Source of the DNA: an uncultured Hyphomicrobiales bacterium
GTDB lineage: Bacteria; Pseudomonadota; Alphaproteobacteria; Rhizobiales; Xanthobacteraceae
DNA length: 54,377 nucleotides
Direction of reading: 5' to 3'
Assembly (NCBI GenBank): GCA_903839845.1
Contig: CAIMEA010000080.1
Location: 1-54,377, forward strand
Shown here: positions 8,209-15,832 of the stretch, piece by piece
Layout: each line of letters starts with the position of its first letter
How positions within the stretch are numbered: position 1 is the stretch's first letter
The notes under the pieces: generated by a model
What the model saw: the letters and a program-made list of their open reading frames with translations, nothing else
Told to the model about the DNA's origin: nothing
Database searches by the model: none
Program-made: the position numbers and the translations under genes

Positions 8209-9321
8209 ATGCGGTTGGGTTACTTCACGATGCCGGTACATCCGCTGGGACGCGACTGGTCGCAGACTTTGCGCGAGGATAGCGAGGCGATCATTCTGGC
8301 CGACCGGCTCGGCTTCCATGACGCCTTTGTCGGCGAGCATCTGACCGATGCCTGCGAGAACGTCACCAACAGCATGCTGTTTCTGGCGACATTGATCGGC
8401 GACACCAAGACCATCAAGCTCGCCACCGGCACCACCAATCTGTCGCAGATCCACCCGGTGGTGATCGCGCAGAACGCGGCGATGTTCGACCACCTGGCGC
8501 AAGGCCGCTTCATCTTCGGCATCAGCCCGGGCGCGCTCGCCTCCGACGCCGAGGTTCTCGGCCTTCTGGATGAGGACCGCAACAAGATATTCGCCGAGGC
8601 CATCGACGTCATCCTCGCGATCTGGGAGCGCGAGCCGCCCTACGACATCGACCTGCCGAACAACCGCTTCAAGGTCGCTATCAACAAGCATGCTTCGTAT
8701 GCGCTCGGCACCGGCATCATGGGCAAGCCGTTCCAGAAGCCGCGGCCGGAAATCGTCGGCACCGTGGTGGCGCCGTTCTCGCCGGGCTGCGTGCTGATGG
8801 GCAAGCGCGACTTTCACCCGTTGTCGGCCAATTTCCTTTTGGCCAAGCATCTCAAATCGCATTGGCAGAATTTCGCCAAGGGCAAGGCCGAGGTCGGGCA
8901 GAAGGCCGACATCAACGACTGGCGCGTCGCTCGCACCATCTTTGTCGCCGACGACGAGGCGACGGCGCGGACTTACGGACGCGACAACGCCAACAGCCCG
9001 TACCGGTTCTATTTCGAGCAGATGCTGGCCAAGATGAAGCGCAGCAACCGGCTTTATGTGTTCAAGAGTCACAAGGAACAGCCGGACGAGGAGATCACGC
9101 TCGACTTCGTCATGGACCACTGCGTCATCAGCGGCACGGTCAACAAAGTGGTCGATTCGATCCTGGCGTTGCGCGAGGAAACCGGCGATTTCGGCGAACT
9201 GGTCTATGCCGGCATGGACTTTGTCGACGCGGCGCTGGCCAAGCGCTCGATGACCTTGCTCGCCGAACAGGTGATGCCGCGCGTCAACGAGGCGATCGGC
9301 AAGCAGGCGGCGGCGGAGTAA
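8209..9321 (+). CDS. LLM-class flavin-dependent oxidoreductase
   Basis: A 370-residue luciferase-like monooxygenase with an F420- or FMNH2-dependent TIM-barrel fold. The N-terminus MRLGYFTMPVHP and the FVGEHLTD and TGTTNLSQIHPVVIAQ segments are characteristic. Such enzymes oxidise small organics with reduced flavin and O2; a separate flavin reductase is needed but none is seen here. The ATG at 8209 has a GGAG site 6 bases upstream; METT at 8197 is an alternative, and the frame to 8131 is unsupported. Its stop abuts that of the MhpA-like gene, which faces it, so the two may belong to one catabolic locus. Confidence 0.88.
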   Translation: MRLGYFTMPVHPLGRDWSQTLREDSEAIILADRLGFHDAFVGEHLTDACENVTNSMLFLATLIGDTKTIKLATGTTNLSQIHPVVIAQNAAMFDHLAQGRFIFGISPGALASDAEVLGLLDEDRNKIFAEAIDVILAIWEREPPYDIDLPNNRFKVAINKHASYALGTGIMGKPFQKPRPEIVGTVVAPFSPGCVLMGKRDFHPLSANFLLAKHLKSHWQNFAKGKAEVGQKADINDWRVARTIFVADDEATARTYGRDNANSPYRFYFEQMLAKMKRSNRLYVFKSHKEQPDEEITLDFVMDHCVISGTVNKVVDSILALREETGDFGELVYAGMDFVDAALAKRSMTLLAEQVMPRVNEAIGKQAAAE

Positions 9322-10881
9322 CTAGAAAGTACCCGCGATCAACGCCGCGACCTTCTCCCCGCCCCGCGCCACGTCGTCCACCGGAATACACGCCGCGACA
9401 TAACGGTCCGGGCGCAGCAGGATGACGTGATCGGTGATGTGCGCCAGGCGCGGATTTGCCGGGCCAAGCTCGGTGGCGTCGCGGCCGAGCACGACAATGC
9501 GCGCGCCGAGTTGCGACCACGGTGCGGCGCGCAACAGCGGCAGCACGTCGTCGGCGCGCTTTGAGTGCACCAATATCGCGAAGCCGTCGCCCAGCGCCTC
9601 ATCGAGCAGTACTTCCTGGCCGTCGGCCAGCACGCGCGGCTGCGGATAAAGCCGGCCGACCAGAGTGTGCTTCGCGCCGGCGCCGTCCGGCACGATGAAG
9701 CCATCGGCAAATCGCGGCGGCGGCTTGAACTTCATCTGTGCGATGTAGTCGCGCGCATCGGGGAAATAGGCGAGCAGGCGAAACAGCCATTCGATCGATT
9801 TGGCCATCAACACGCTCTTCGGCCCAATGACCTTGCCCATATTGAGCGCGAACTTGATCATCGTCCAGGCGTGATCGCGACGCTCGTCTTCGTAGGTGTC
9901 GAGCAGGCGGGGGCCTAGGCGACCTTTGGTGACGGCGGCGAGCTTCCAGGCCAGATTGGTGGCGTCGCGCAGGCCGGCATTCATGCCCTGCCCGGCGAAA
10001 GGCGGCGTCAGATGCGCGGCATCGCCGGCGAGCATGACGCGGCCATCCTTCCAGCGATCGGCAATGCGGGCGTGGAAGGTGTAGACGACCTTGCGCACCA
10101 GTTTGCTTTGCGGCGCCGCTTCGTGCGTTTCCATCAGATGCCGCACCGTCTCCGGCGCCAGAATATCCTCGTCACGCTCGTGGCTGTGCAGCATGAATTC
10201 GTAACGGCGCGTGCCGTTCGGGCCCGGCAGCGCGATGCAGGGCCGCGCCGGATTGGAAAACACCTTGGTGTGCGGCGAGGCGCTCGGCGAATTCTCGAGG
10301 TCCAGGATCAGCCAGCGTTCGCTGAAGGTCGAGCCGGCCATCGCGATGCCGAGTTGGCGCCGCACGCCGCTCGACGCGCCGTCGCAGGCGATCAGATAAT
10401 CGCAGGTGAAGATCTGCGCGTTGCCGCTGGCGTCGGCGACATGCGCGGTAACTCGCGCATCGTTCTGCTCGAACGAGGCCAGCGCGCATGAAAATTTCGC
10501 CGTGACATGCGGAAAGCGCGCCAGCGCCTCGCGCAATTGCCGCTCCAGGATCGGCTGGCGAAAGGCATTGCGGCGCGGAAAGCCGAACGGCTGCTCGGTC
10601 GGCTGCACTTTGGCGAAGCAGCGGCCGGCGGCGGAGAAATAATGCGAGCCGTAGCCGGTGACGGTCTGCGCCATCACCTCATCGACCAGACCGGCGGCCT
10701 GCATGGTGCGCAGGCTCTCGTCGTCGATGGAGACGGCGCGCGGCTCGTGCACGGTCGCGGCGTTGCGTTCCAGCACGAGCGTCTCGACGCCGTAAACGCC
10801 GAGCAGGTTGGCGAGCGTCAGTCCGGTCGGCCCGGCGCCGACGACGATGACGGGGAGATGTGTCGGCGGCTTTCCGGTCAC
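9322..10881 (-). CDS. FAD-dependent aromatic hydroxylase (MhpA/PheA-like)
   Basis: A 519-residue group-A flavoprotein monooxygenase. Motifs: FAD-binding VVGAGPTG (residues about 13-20), DG motif CDGASSGVRR (about 166-175) and GD motif LAGDAAHLTPPFAGQGMNAG (about 284-303). The C-terminal thioredoxin-like domain is also present, as in 3-(3-hydroxyphenyl)propionate hydroxylases. It would add a hydroxyl to a phenolic ring using NAD(P)H and O2. I chose a GTG start that overlaps the iclR-like stop as GTGA and has AGGA 8 bases upstream; a longer ATG start at 10905 is possible but has no clear ribosome-binding site. It is the last gene of a three-gene operon with IclR and VOC genes. Confidence 0.88.
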   Translation of the reverse strand: MTGKPPTHLPVIVVGAGPTGLTLANLLGVYGVETLVLERNAATVHEPRAVSIDDESLRTMQAAGLVDEVMAQTVTGYGSHYFSAAGRCFAKVQPTEQPFGFPRRNAFRQPILERQLREALARFPHVTAKFSCALASFEQNDARVTAHVADASGNAQIFTCDYLIACDGASSGVRRQLGIAMAGSTFSERWLILDLENSPSASPHTKVFSNPARPCIALPGPNGTRRYEFMLHSHERDEDILAPETVRHLMETHEAAPQSKLVRKVVYTFHARIADRWKDGRVMLAGDAAHLTPPFAGQGMNAGLRDATNLAWKLAAVTKGRLGPRLLDTYEDERRDHAWTMIKFALNMGKVIGPKSVLMAKSIEWLFRLLAYFPDARDYIAQMKFKPPPRFADGFIVPDGAGAKHTLVGRLYPQPRVLADGQEVLLDEALGDGFAILVHSKRADDVLPLLRAAPWSQLGARIVVLGRDATELGPANPRLAHITDHVILLRPDRYVAACIPVDDVARGGEKVAALIAGTF

Positions 10882-11741
10882 GTCTTCGATCCTGTCTTGG
10901 CCCATGTTGTCTTGGACGATGTCGTCTTGGGCGATTTTGTTTTGCGAGTTTCCGCCTTGCCCGCACCGGCAACGCGGCCGTGTTCGATTTCGCGCGCCGC
11001 CGCCTGCACGGCGATGCTGAGCCGCGACACCGCCCGGCTGTTGGCCGGGGGTGACAGCAACACGATGCTGAGGCTGCCATTGACCCTGCCGGCGGCGTCA
11101 AAAATCGGCGCGGCGATGCCGGTGCGGCCTTCGTCGACTTCGTTGGAACTGACATTGACCGGCAAGTGCCGCAACGTCCGCAGTGCCGCCTTGAAATCCT
11201 CAAAGCCGGGCCCCATGCCGGTTGCGACAATCTCTTGGCGATGATCGCGCCACAAGTTGACGATGGTACGCGGCGGCAGATGCGCCAGGATCACCTTCGA
11301 CGTCGCGCCGCGAAACATCGGGTGCAATGTGCCACGCTCATAGGAACTGACAGGCTCGCCGCCGCGGTTGGTTTCCTGATGAATGCACATCACCTTTTGC
11401 CGATAATAGCGGCACAACAAGATCGCCGCCGGTTCGCGCAGGCGGCGCAGCAGACGTTCCATCACCGGCTGCGCCAGCTTCAGCACGGGATCGGCGGCGC
11501 GCACCTGACGGTCGAGCTCGACGATGGCCGGGCCGAGCACATACTGATTCCGGTGCAACTTCTCAAGCATACCGCAGGCGACGAGGGTGTTGAAGTAACG
11601 GTAGCCGGTGGCGAGCGAAACACGCATGCGGCGCGCGGCGCTCTCCGGCGACCAGACCGACCGCTCGGCGGTGAACAACGACAGCACGCCGAGCACCTTG
11701 TCGGCGCTGGTGGGACCGCGCTTGTCGGCGCCGTCTTGCAT
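10878..11741 (-). CDS. IclR-family transcriptional regulator
   Basis: A 287-residue regulator with an N-terminal winged helix (residues about 12-72; ATGYRYFNTL is the recognition-helix region) and a GAF-like IclR effector domain. It likely controls the flanking ring-hydroxylation and ring-cleavage genes, as IclR proteins often do for aromatic catabolism. It lies 5 bases after the VOC gene stop and overlaps the hydroxylase start by 4 bases. The C-terminus ends in a low-complexity Lys/Thr tail (KTKSPKTTSSKTTWAKTGSKT region) made from an imperfect DNA repeat, which is not part of the usual fold. The frame extends to 11804 inside the VOC gene, but the ATG at 11741 is preferred. Confidence 0.88.
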   Translation of the reverse strand: MQDGADKRGPTSADKVLGVLSLFTAERSVWSPESAARRMRVSLATGYRYFNTLVACGMLEKLHRNQYVLGPAIVELDRQVRAADPVLKLAQPVMERLLRRLREPAAILLCRYYRQKVMCIHQETNRGGEPVSSYERGTLHPMFRGATSKVILAHLPPRTIVNLWRDHRQEIVATGMGPGFEDFKAALRTLRHLPVNVSSNEVDEGRTGIAAPIFDAAGRVNGSLSIVLLSPPANSRAVSRLSIAVQAAAREIEHGRVAGAGKAETRKTKSPKTTSSKTTWAKTGSKT

Positions 11742-11746
11742 CGCCC

Positions 11747-12613
11747 TTAGATACGCATGATCGCCGGACCCCACGAATTCAGCGTGTACGGTTCGTGCTT
11801 CCATTCCTGCACCGGCCGATCGCGGACATATTCAATTTCGGCCGAGATCTCGATCATGTTGCCGTCGGGGTCCTTGATGAAGATAAAGAGGTTGTTGCCG
11901 GGGCCGTGCCGCCCCGGGCCCCAGACGATCGGTTCATGCAAGGCGCCGAGGTGATCGCCCCAGTCACGGATCGCGGTCCACTCGCCGGCTTCATAACTGT
12001 GATGGTCGAGCCCGGCCTCCGGCTTCAGAAACATACCGACGGTGTGATGCTCATGCGTGGAGCGCACGAAGCAGGTCGTCATCCGGCCTGTGCCGTCGTT
12101 GACGCGGTCGGTCAGCGCCATGCCGAGCGTGTCGGCATAGAATTTCTCCATCGGCACAAGATCGGTGCTGCCGAAGGTGATGTGCTGCAGCGGCCCGCGA
12201 ATATCGCGCGACGGCGCGCCGGCCGGCGTTTTCGCCAGGCCGAAGACGATTGGATTGCCTTCGGGATCGCGCACGGCAAACGCGCGGTCGTCGAACAAAG
12301 GCGACGGCGACTTTTCAATGACTCCGTTGCGGGCTTCGATATAGAGCCGCAGGCCGGCGAGCGCCTCGGCGTCGCGGCAGGCGAAAGCGGCAAAGCCCAG
12401 TTTCTTGTCGCTGCCATTTGAGATCAGCATCGTGCGGTCGGCGCCGCGGCAAATCCAGCGGTCGCCGTCCAGCTTCTCGGCGCGCATCTGCATGACGCGG
12501 TCATAAAACGCGGCAAGCCGCGCCGGATCGGCGCTGGTCAGTTCCATGTGGTGAAGGTAGGCGGCAGCGGCGACGGCAGACATTGGACTTGCAGGCTTGG
12601 GGTTTGCGGGCAT
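11747..12613 (-). CDS. VOC-family extradiol dioxygenase-like protein
   Basis: A 288-residue two-module vicinal-oxygen-chelate protein of the size and layout of type I extradiol ring-cleavage dioxygenases. Likely metal ligands in the C-terminal module are His144 (LQHITF), His204 or 205 (DHHSYE) and Glu255 (MIEISAE). It would open a catecholic ring produced by the co-transcribed flavin hydroxylase; that is inference. The sequence WGPGRHGPG (231-239) is shared exactly with a second VOC protein at 39092-40018. First gene of the leftward operon VOC-IclR-hydroxylase. ATG at 12613 used; 12583 is an alternative. Confidence 0.85.
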   Translation of the reverse strand: MPANPKPASPMSAVAAAAYLHHMELTSADPARLAAFYDRVMQMRAEKLDGDRWICRGADRTMLISNGSDKKLGFAAFACRDAEALAGLRLYIEARNGVIEKSPSPLFDDRAFAVRDPEGNPIVFGLAKTPAGAPSRDIRGPLQHITFGSTDLVPMEKFYADTLGMALTDRVNDGTGRMTTCFVRSTHEHHTVGMFLKPEAGLDHHSYEAGEWTAIRDWGDHLGALHEPIVWGPGRHGPGNNLFIFIKDPDGNMIEISAEIEYVRDRPVQEWKHEPYTLNSWGPAIMRI

Positions 12614-12694
12614 GGCGATCTCGCAGGGGGGCGGTTAATTTGCTCCGTCCTGAAAACCACGTCCGGAGAGGCCGGTCAAAAGCTGCACACCAGA

Positions 12695-12711
12695 TTCTCA
12701 CAATGTGAGAA
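12695..12711. promoter_or_regulatory. Palindromic operator candidate upstream of VOC-IclR-hydroxylase operon
   Basis: TTCTCACAATGTGAGAA is a perfect 7-bp inverted repeat with a 3-base centre, in an AT-rich island 82 bases before the VOC start. Its size and symmetry fit a dimeric winged-helix regulator. The IclR protein of the same operon is the obvious candidate to bind it, by position only. Confidence 0.45.
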
Positions 12712-12824
12712 ATTTGTTTTGATACGGGAATCGGTCCGCCAGCCTGGGCCAGCTGCTTTCCAGCGCGACGGCCATCGCCGGCCGACGCCGGCTATGGCCG
12801 GAGCCCACGTCGCTCGAAAACGCT

Positions 12825-13868
12825 CTAACGCCCCGGCGGCGGCAGCGGCACGCCCGAGACGGCGGGCGGATTGATGGCGGCGGGAACGATGTTGGCCGGG
12901 GCGTTGCCGACCGAGGCCGACGGCGGCGCCATCGGATTGGCCGGCGGCGGCGGACCGGCATTGGCGACGGTGTCCGGGGCGCGGCCTGGCAACACGACGA
13001 CGCGGGTGCCGACCTGGACGCGGCTGAACAGATCCTCGACGTCCTCGTTGAGCATGCCGACGCAGCCCGACGACACATAAGAGCCGATGGTCGAAGGCTG
13101 GTTGGTGCCGTGAATGCGGTACAGGGTCTTGCCGAGATACATGGCGCGGGCGCCGAGCGGGTTGCCGTTGCCGCCGGCCATGAAGCGCGGCAGGTAAGGC
13201 TGGCGCTCGATCATCTCGGCCGGCGGAAACCAATCCGGCCATTCCTTCATGCGCGAGATGCGCTCGGTGCCGGTCCAGGTGAAGCCGTCGCGGCCGACGC
13301 GCACGCCATAGCGCAGCGCCTTGCCGCCGCCGAGCACCAGATAAAGATAGGTGTTCGCGGTATCGACGATGATGGTGCCGGCCGGCTCCTTGGTCGAATA
13401 ATCGACCAGTTGCTTTTTCAGGTTCGGCGGCAATTCCTTGGGCTGACCCTGCTCCGGCTGTTCGTCGGCGGGCAGCGCCATGACGCTGGTCGCCGGCACC
13501 TGCGGCGGCGCGGCCGACGGGCCGCCACCGATCGCGGCCGGCGGCCGGATCGCTTCGGCTTGCGGCAGTTGGGCCGTCGCGGCTTGCGGCGGCCGCTGGT
13601 CGCCGAACTGATGGCCGACCGGTGGCGGGGCGCCATTGCGGGTGCCAAAGCCGGGCGGCGGCAAGCCTTCCGACTCGATGTCGGAGCCATTGTCCTGCTG
13701 GACATTGTTCGGTTGGTTTTGGGCTTCCTGCCGGAACAGGCCCATCAGCCCGTCCATCGGATTGGACCGCGACTGGGCCTGGCCTTGCGTTTGCGCCATT
13801 GCCGGGGCGGCGATCAGGGCCGCGAGGACAGGCAACACCAGCAGCGAATGGCCGAGGGGTCGGTTCAT
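12825..13868 (-). CDS. L,D-transpeptidase (YkuD domain), exported
   Basis: A 347-residue exported protein. It has a signal peptide (cleavage near AMAQT, about residue 26), then a long Pro/Gln/Ala-rich low-complexity linker to about residue 150, then a YkuD catalytic domain. His253 and Cys269 of the active site lie in HGTNQP and SSGCVGM. The usual SxGCxRM motif has Arg after Val; here it is Gly, a minor variant. It would crosslink peptidoglycan through 3-3 bonds or attach outer-membrane proteins to it. A Pro-rich C-terminus (GVPLPPPGR) follows. A longer open frame overlaps it in another phase but lacks motifs. Confidence 0.88.
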   Translation of the reverse strand: MNRPLGHSLLVLPVLAALIAAPAMAQTQGQAQSRSNPMDGLMGLFRQEAQNQPNNVQQDNGSDIESEGLPPPGFGTRNGAPPPVGHQFGDQRPPQAATAQLPQAEAIRPPAAIGGGPSAAPPQVPATSVMALPADEQPEQGQPKELPPNLKKQLVDYSTKEPAGTIIVDTANTYLYLVLGGGKALRYGVRVGRDGFTWTGTERISRMKEWPDWFPPAEMIERQPYLPRFMAGGNGNPLGARAMYLGKTLYRIHGTNQPSTIGSYVSSGCVGMLNEDVEDLFSRVQVGTRVVVLPGRAPDTVANAGPPPPANPMAPPSASVGNAPANIVPAAINPPAVSGVPLPPPGR

Positions 13869-13887
13869 TACTCACCCTTTGAAATCA

Positions 13888-13939
13888 GGCGGCCAGAAGC
13901 CGCCAAATGCAGCCTTTCAGTGCCTTGGGATGAAGGCAC
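13888..13939. other. Two small hairpins in the leader of the L,D-transpeptidase gene
   Basis: The 140-base gap 13869-14008 holds GGCGGC/GCCGCC (13888-13904, 5-base loop) and GTGCCTT/AAGGCAC (13920-13939, 6-base loop). Both are 20-75 bases upstream of the transpeptidase start and downstream of the CMD-family gene stop. They could end the CMD transcript or fold in the leader. Neither has a T-run. Confidence 0.35.
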
Positions 13940-14008
13940 ATTCAAGACAATAATAGGGCTATCTCGGTATCGTGATTCCTTAAACAAGGCCTGAACCGGC
14001 CGCCAAAT

Positions 14009-14401
14009 TCAGGGACCGGCCGGCTTTGCCGCCCGCTCCGCCAGCACCTTTTTGGCGACGCGGTGCGCGTCGACCGCGGCCGGGTAGCCGCAATAAATCG
14101 CCACCTGGCGCAGAATGGCGGCCAGCTCTTTTTCGGTGACGCCGTTGGTCAGGGCGCCGCGGAAATGCGCCTCGAATTCGTGCATGCGGCCGAGGCAGGC
14201 GATCATGCCCATGTTGAGGATGCTGCGGTCACGCGGCGCCAGCGCGTCGTCGCCCCATACCGCGCCCCAGGCGTGCTCGGTCAGCTGGGCCTGAAACTGG
14301 CGGTCGAAATCGGTGGTGTTGGCGATTGCGCCATCGACGTAAGCATCGCCCAGCACCCGGCGCCGCATGGCCATGCCGCGGTCGTAGATGGCTTTGTCCA
14401 T
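14009..14401 (-). CDS. Carboxymuconolactone decarboxylase family protein
   Basis: A 130-residue helical protein of the CMD/AhpD family, the length of PcaC (4-carboxymuconolactone decarboxylase of the protocatechuate branch). Conserved segments: LAPRDRSILNMGMIACLGRMHEFEAHF and the C-terminal AIYCGYPAAVDAHRVAKKV. The CxxC of AhpD-type peroxidase relatives is missing, so a decarboxylase or isomerase-like role is more likely than a peroxidase. The start has GGGAG about 8 bases upstream. It is divergent from a flavin monooxygenase (96-base gap), and the two probably serve one aromatic pathway. The open frame to 14812 is antisense to that gene and is rejected. Confidence 0.85.
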   Translation of the reverse strand: MDKAIYDRGMAMRRRVLGDAYVDGAIANTTDFDRQFQAQLTEHAWGAVWGDDALAPRDRSILNMGMIACLGRMHEFEAHFRGALTNGVTEKELAAILRQVAIYCGYPAAVDAHRVAKKVLAERAAKPAGP

Positions 14402-14435
14402 TTTGTTTCGCTCCCGGTTTGGTTGGTGCCGCATG

Positions 14436-14464
14436 TTGACAGGATCAGGCTGATTTCGTCCATT
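14436..14464 (+). promoter_or_regulatory. Candidate promoter of the second flavin monooxygenase
   Basis: TTGACA (14436-14441), a 17-base spacer and TCCATT (14459-14464) lie 34 bases before the monooxygenase ATG in the divergent gap. The -35 is perfect and the -10 weak, as is common in alphaproteobacteria. Confidence 0.35.
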
Positions 14465-14497
14465 CGCCCGCACAAGAAGCGGCAAAGGATCAAGAAA

Positions 14498-15733
14498 ATG
14501 AAAGTGGCCATTATCGGCGGCGGGATTTGCGGCCTGTCGCTGGCGCTCAACCTGCACAAGCGCGGCATCGACGCCCGCGTCTATGAGCGCGCCCCCGAAA
14601 TCAAGCCGCTCGGCGTCGGCATCACGCTGCTGCCGCACGCGATGCGCGAATTTTCCGCCCTCGGCCTCGGCGAGGCGTTGCTCGCCGCCGGCATCGAAAA
14701 CCGCGACAGCTGCTTCTACAACCGCTTCGGCCAGCTCATTTACCGGGAGGACCGCGGCAAGTTCGCCGGCTACCAGTATCCGGAAGTCGGCATTCATCGC
14801 GGCAAACTGCATGTCATTTTATACGAGGCGGTTAAAACGACGCTGGGCGACGGCGCCGTCGTCACCGATTGCGAGGCGGTCCGCGTCGAGCAGGACGATG
14901 CCGGCGCCACCGTGCATTTCAAAAGCGGCGGCGGCGCGGCGCGCGACGCCGTGCGCGCCGATGTCGTCATCGATTGCGAGGGCGTCAATTCGGCGATCCG
15001 GCGGCAATTCTATCCGGACGACAAGATCGTCTTCTCCGGCATCAATACCTGGCGCGGCGTGACGCGGCGCAAGCCGATCAATGGCGGCCGCACTTACATG
15101 CGCGTCGGCTCGATCAATACCGGCAAGATGGTGATCTATCCGATCGTCGATAATATCGACGGCGACGGCAACCAGTTGATCAACTGGATGGCCGAGATCA
15201 AGCGCGATACCGACGTGCAGAACGACTGGAACAAGCCGGGCGATCTCGCCGACTTCTTCCCGATCTACGAGGACTGGCGCTTCGACTGGCTCGACGTGGC
15301 GCAGATGATCCGCGACGCCGACCAGATCCTCGAATATCCGATGGTCGACAAGGACCCGATCGCCAAGTGGACGTTCGGCCGCGTCACGCTCGCCGGAGAC
15401 GCCGCGCATCCGATGTATCCGCGCGGCTCGAACGGCGCGGCGCAGGCGGCGATCGACGCACGCACATTGGCGGATTGCCTGCAAAAGAACGCCGATCCGC
15501 GCGACGCACTTCAGGCTTACGAGGACGCCCGCGCCTCCGTCGCCGCCAAGGTGGTCGAGACCAACCGCTCGACCCCGCCCGACTTCATCAACATCAAGGT
15601 CGAGGAACTGGTCGGCGACAGGCCGTTCGACAATCTCGACACTTATATCAGCCAGGACGAATTGCGGGCGCTGTCGGAGAACTACAAGCGCATCGCCGGG
15701 TTTGCGCTGAGCGACGTCAGCGCGGCGCGATGA
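14498..15733 (+). CDS. FAD-dependent monooxygenase (hydroxybenzoate/PhzS-like)
   Basis: A 411-residue flavoprotein hydroxylase. FAD-binding IIGGGICGLS is at residues 5-14 and the GD motif LAGDAAHPMYP at 298-308. The DG motif reads IDCEGVNSAIR (158-168), with Glu where Asp is usual; this Asp normally contacts FAD and NAD(P)H, so coenzyme binding may differ. Family members hydroxylate hydroxybenzoates, hydroxynicotinate or phenazines. A divergent CMD-family gene supports aromatic catabolism. ATG at 14498 follows AAGGA; the open frame to 14063 is antisense to the CMD gene and is rejected. Confidence 0.88.
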   Translation: MKVAIIGGGICGLSLALNLHKRGIDARVYERAPEIKPLGVGITLLPHAMREFSALGLGEALLAAGIENRDSCFYNRFGQLIYREDRGKFAGYQYPEVGIHRGKLHVILYEAVKTTLGDGAVVTDCEAVRVEQDDAGATVHFKSGGGAARDAVRADVVIDCEGVNSAIRRQFYPDDKIVFSGINTWRGVTRRKPINGGRTYMRVGSINTGKMVIYPIVDNIDGDGNQLINWMAEIKRDTDVQNDWNKPGDLADFFPIYEDWRFDWLDVAQMIRDADQILEYPMVDKDPIAKWTFGRVTLAGDAAHPMYPRGSNGAAQAAIDARTLADCLQKNADPRDALQAYEDARASVAAKVVETNRSTPPDFINIKVEELVGDRPFDNLDTYISQDELRALSENYKRIAGFALSDVSAAR

Positions 15734-15750
15734 GGGCTCACCCTTTATGC

Positions 15751-15825
15751 CGTTCGTTCCCGCGCAAGCGGGAACCTAGTTCTTTAGCTAAAGTACTGGG
15801 TCCCCGCCTTCGCGGGGACGAACGG
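15751..15825. repeat. Bipartite hairpin repeat, copy 2
   Basis: Same structure as the repeat at 8021-8099: TTCCCGC gcaa GCGGGAA, a short centre, then TCCCCGC cttc GCGGGGA, with outer arms CGTTCG and CGAACG pairing. It fills most of the gap between the flavin monooxygenase and the ketopantoate-reductase-like gene and ends 7 bases before that start. Confidence 0.8.
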
Positions 15826-15832
15826 AGATAGG

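Noticed and set aside
12676-13875. 399-residue frame overlapping the L,D-transpeptidase in another phase
   Set aside because: It lacks motifs, while the chosen frame has a signal peptide and the YkuD active site.
14009-15733. Nicotinate degradation (NicC-like monooxygenase)
   Set aside because: The usual partners NicX, NicD, NicE and NicF are absent and the FAD monooxygenase cannot be told from other hydroxylases by eye.
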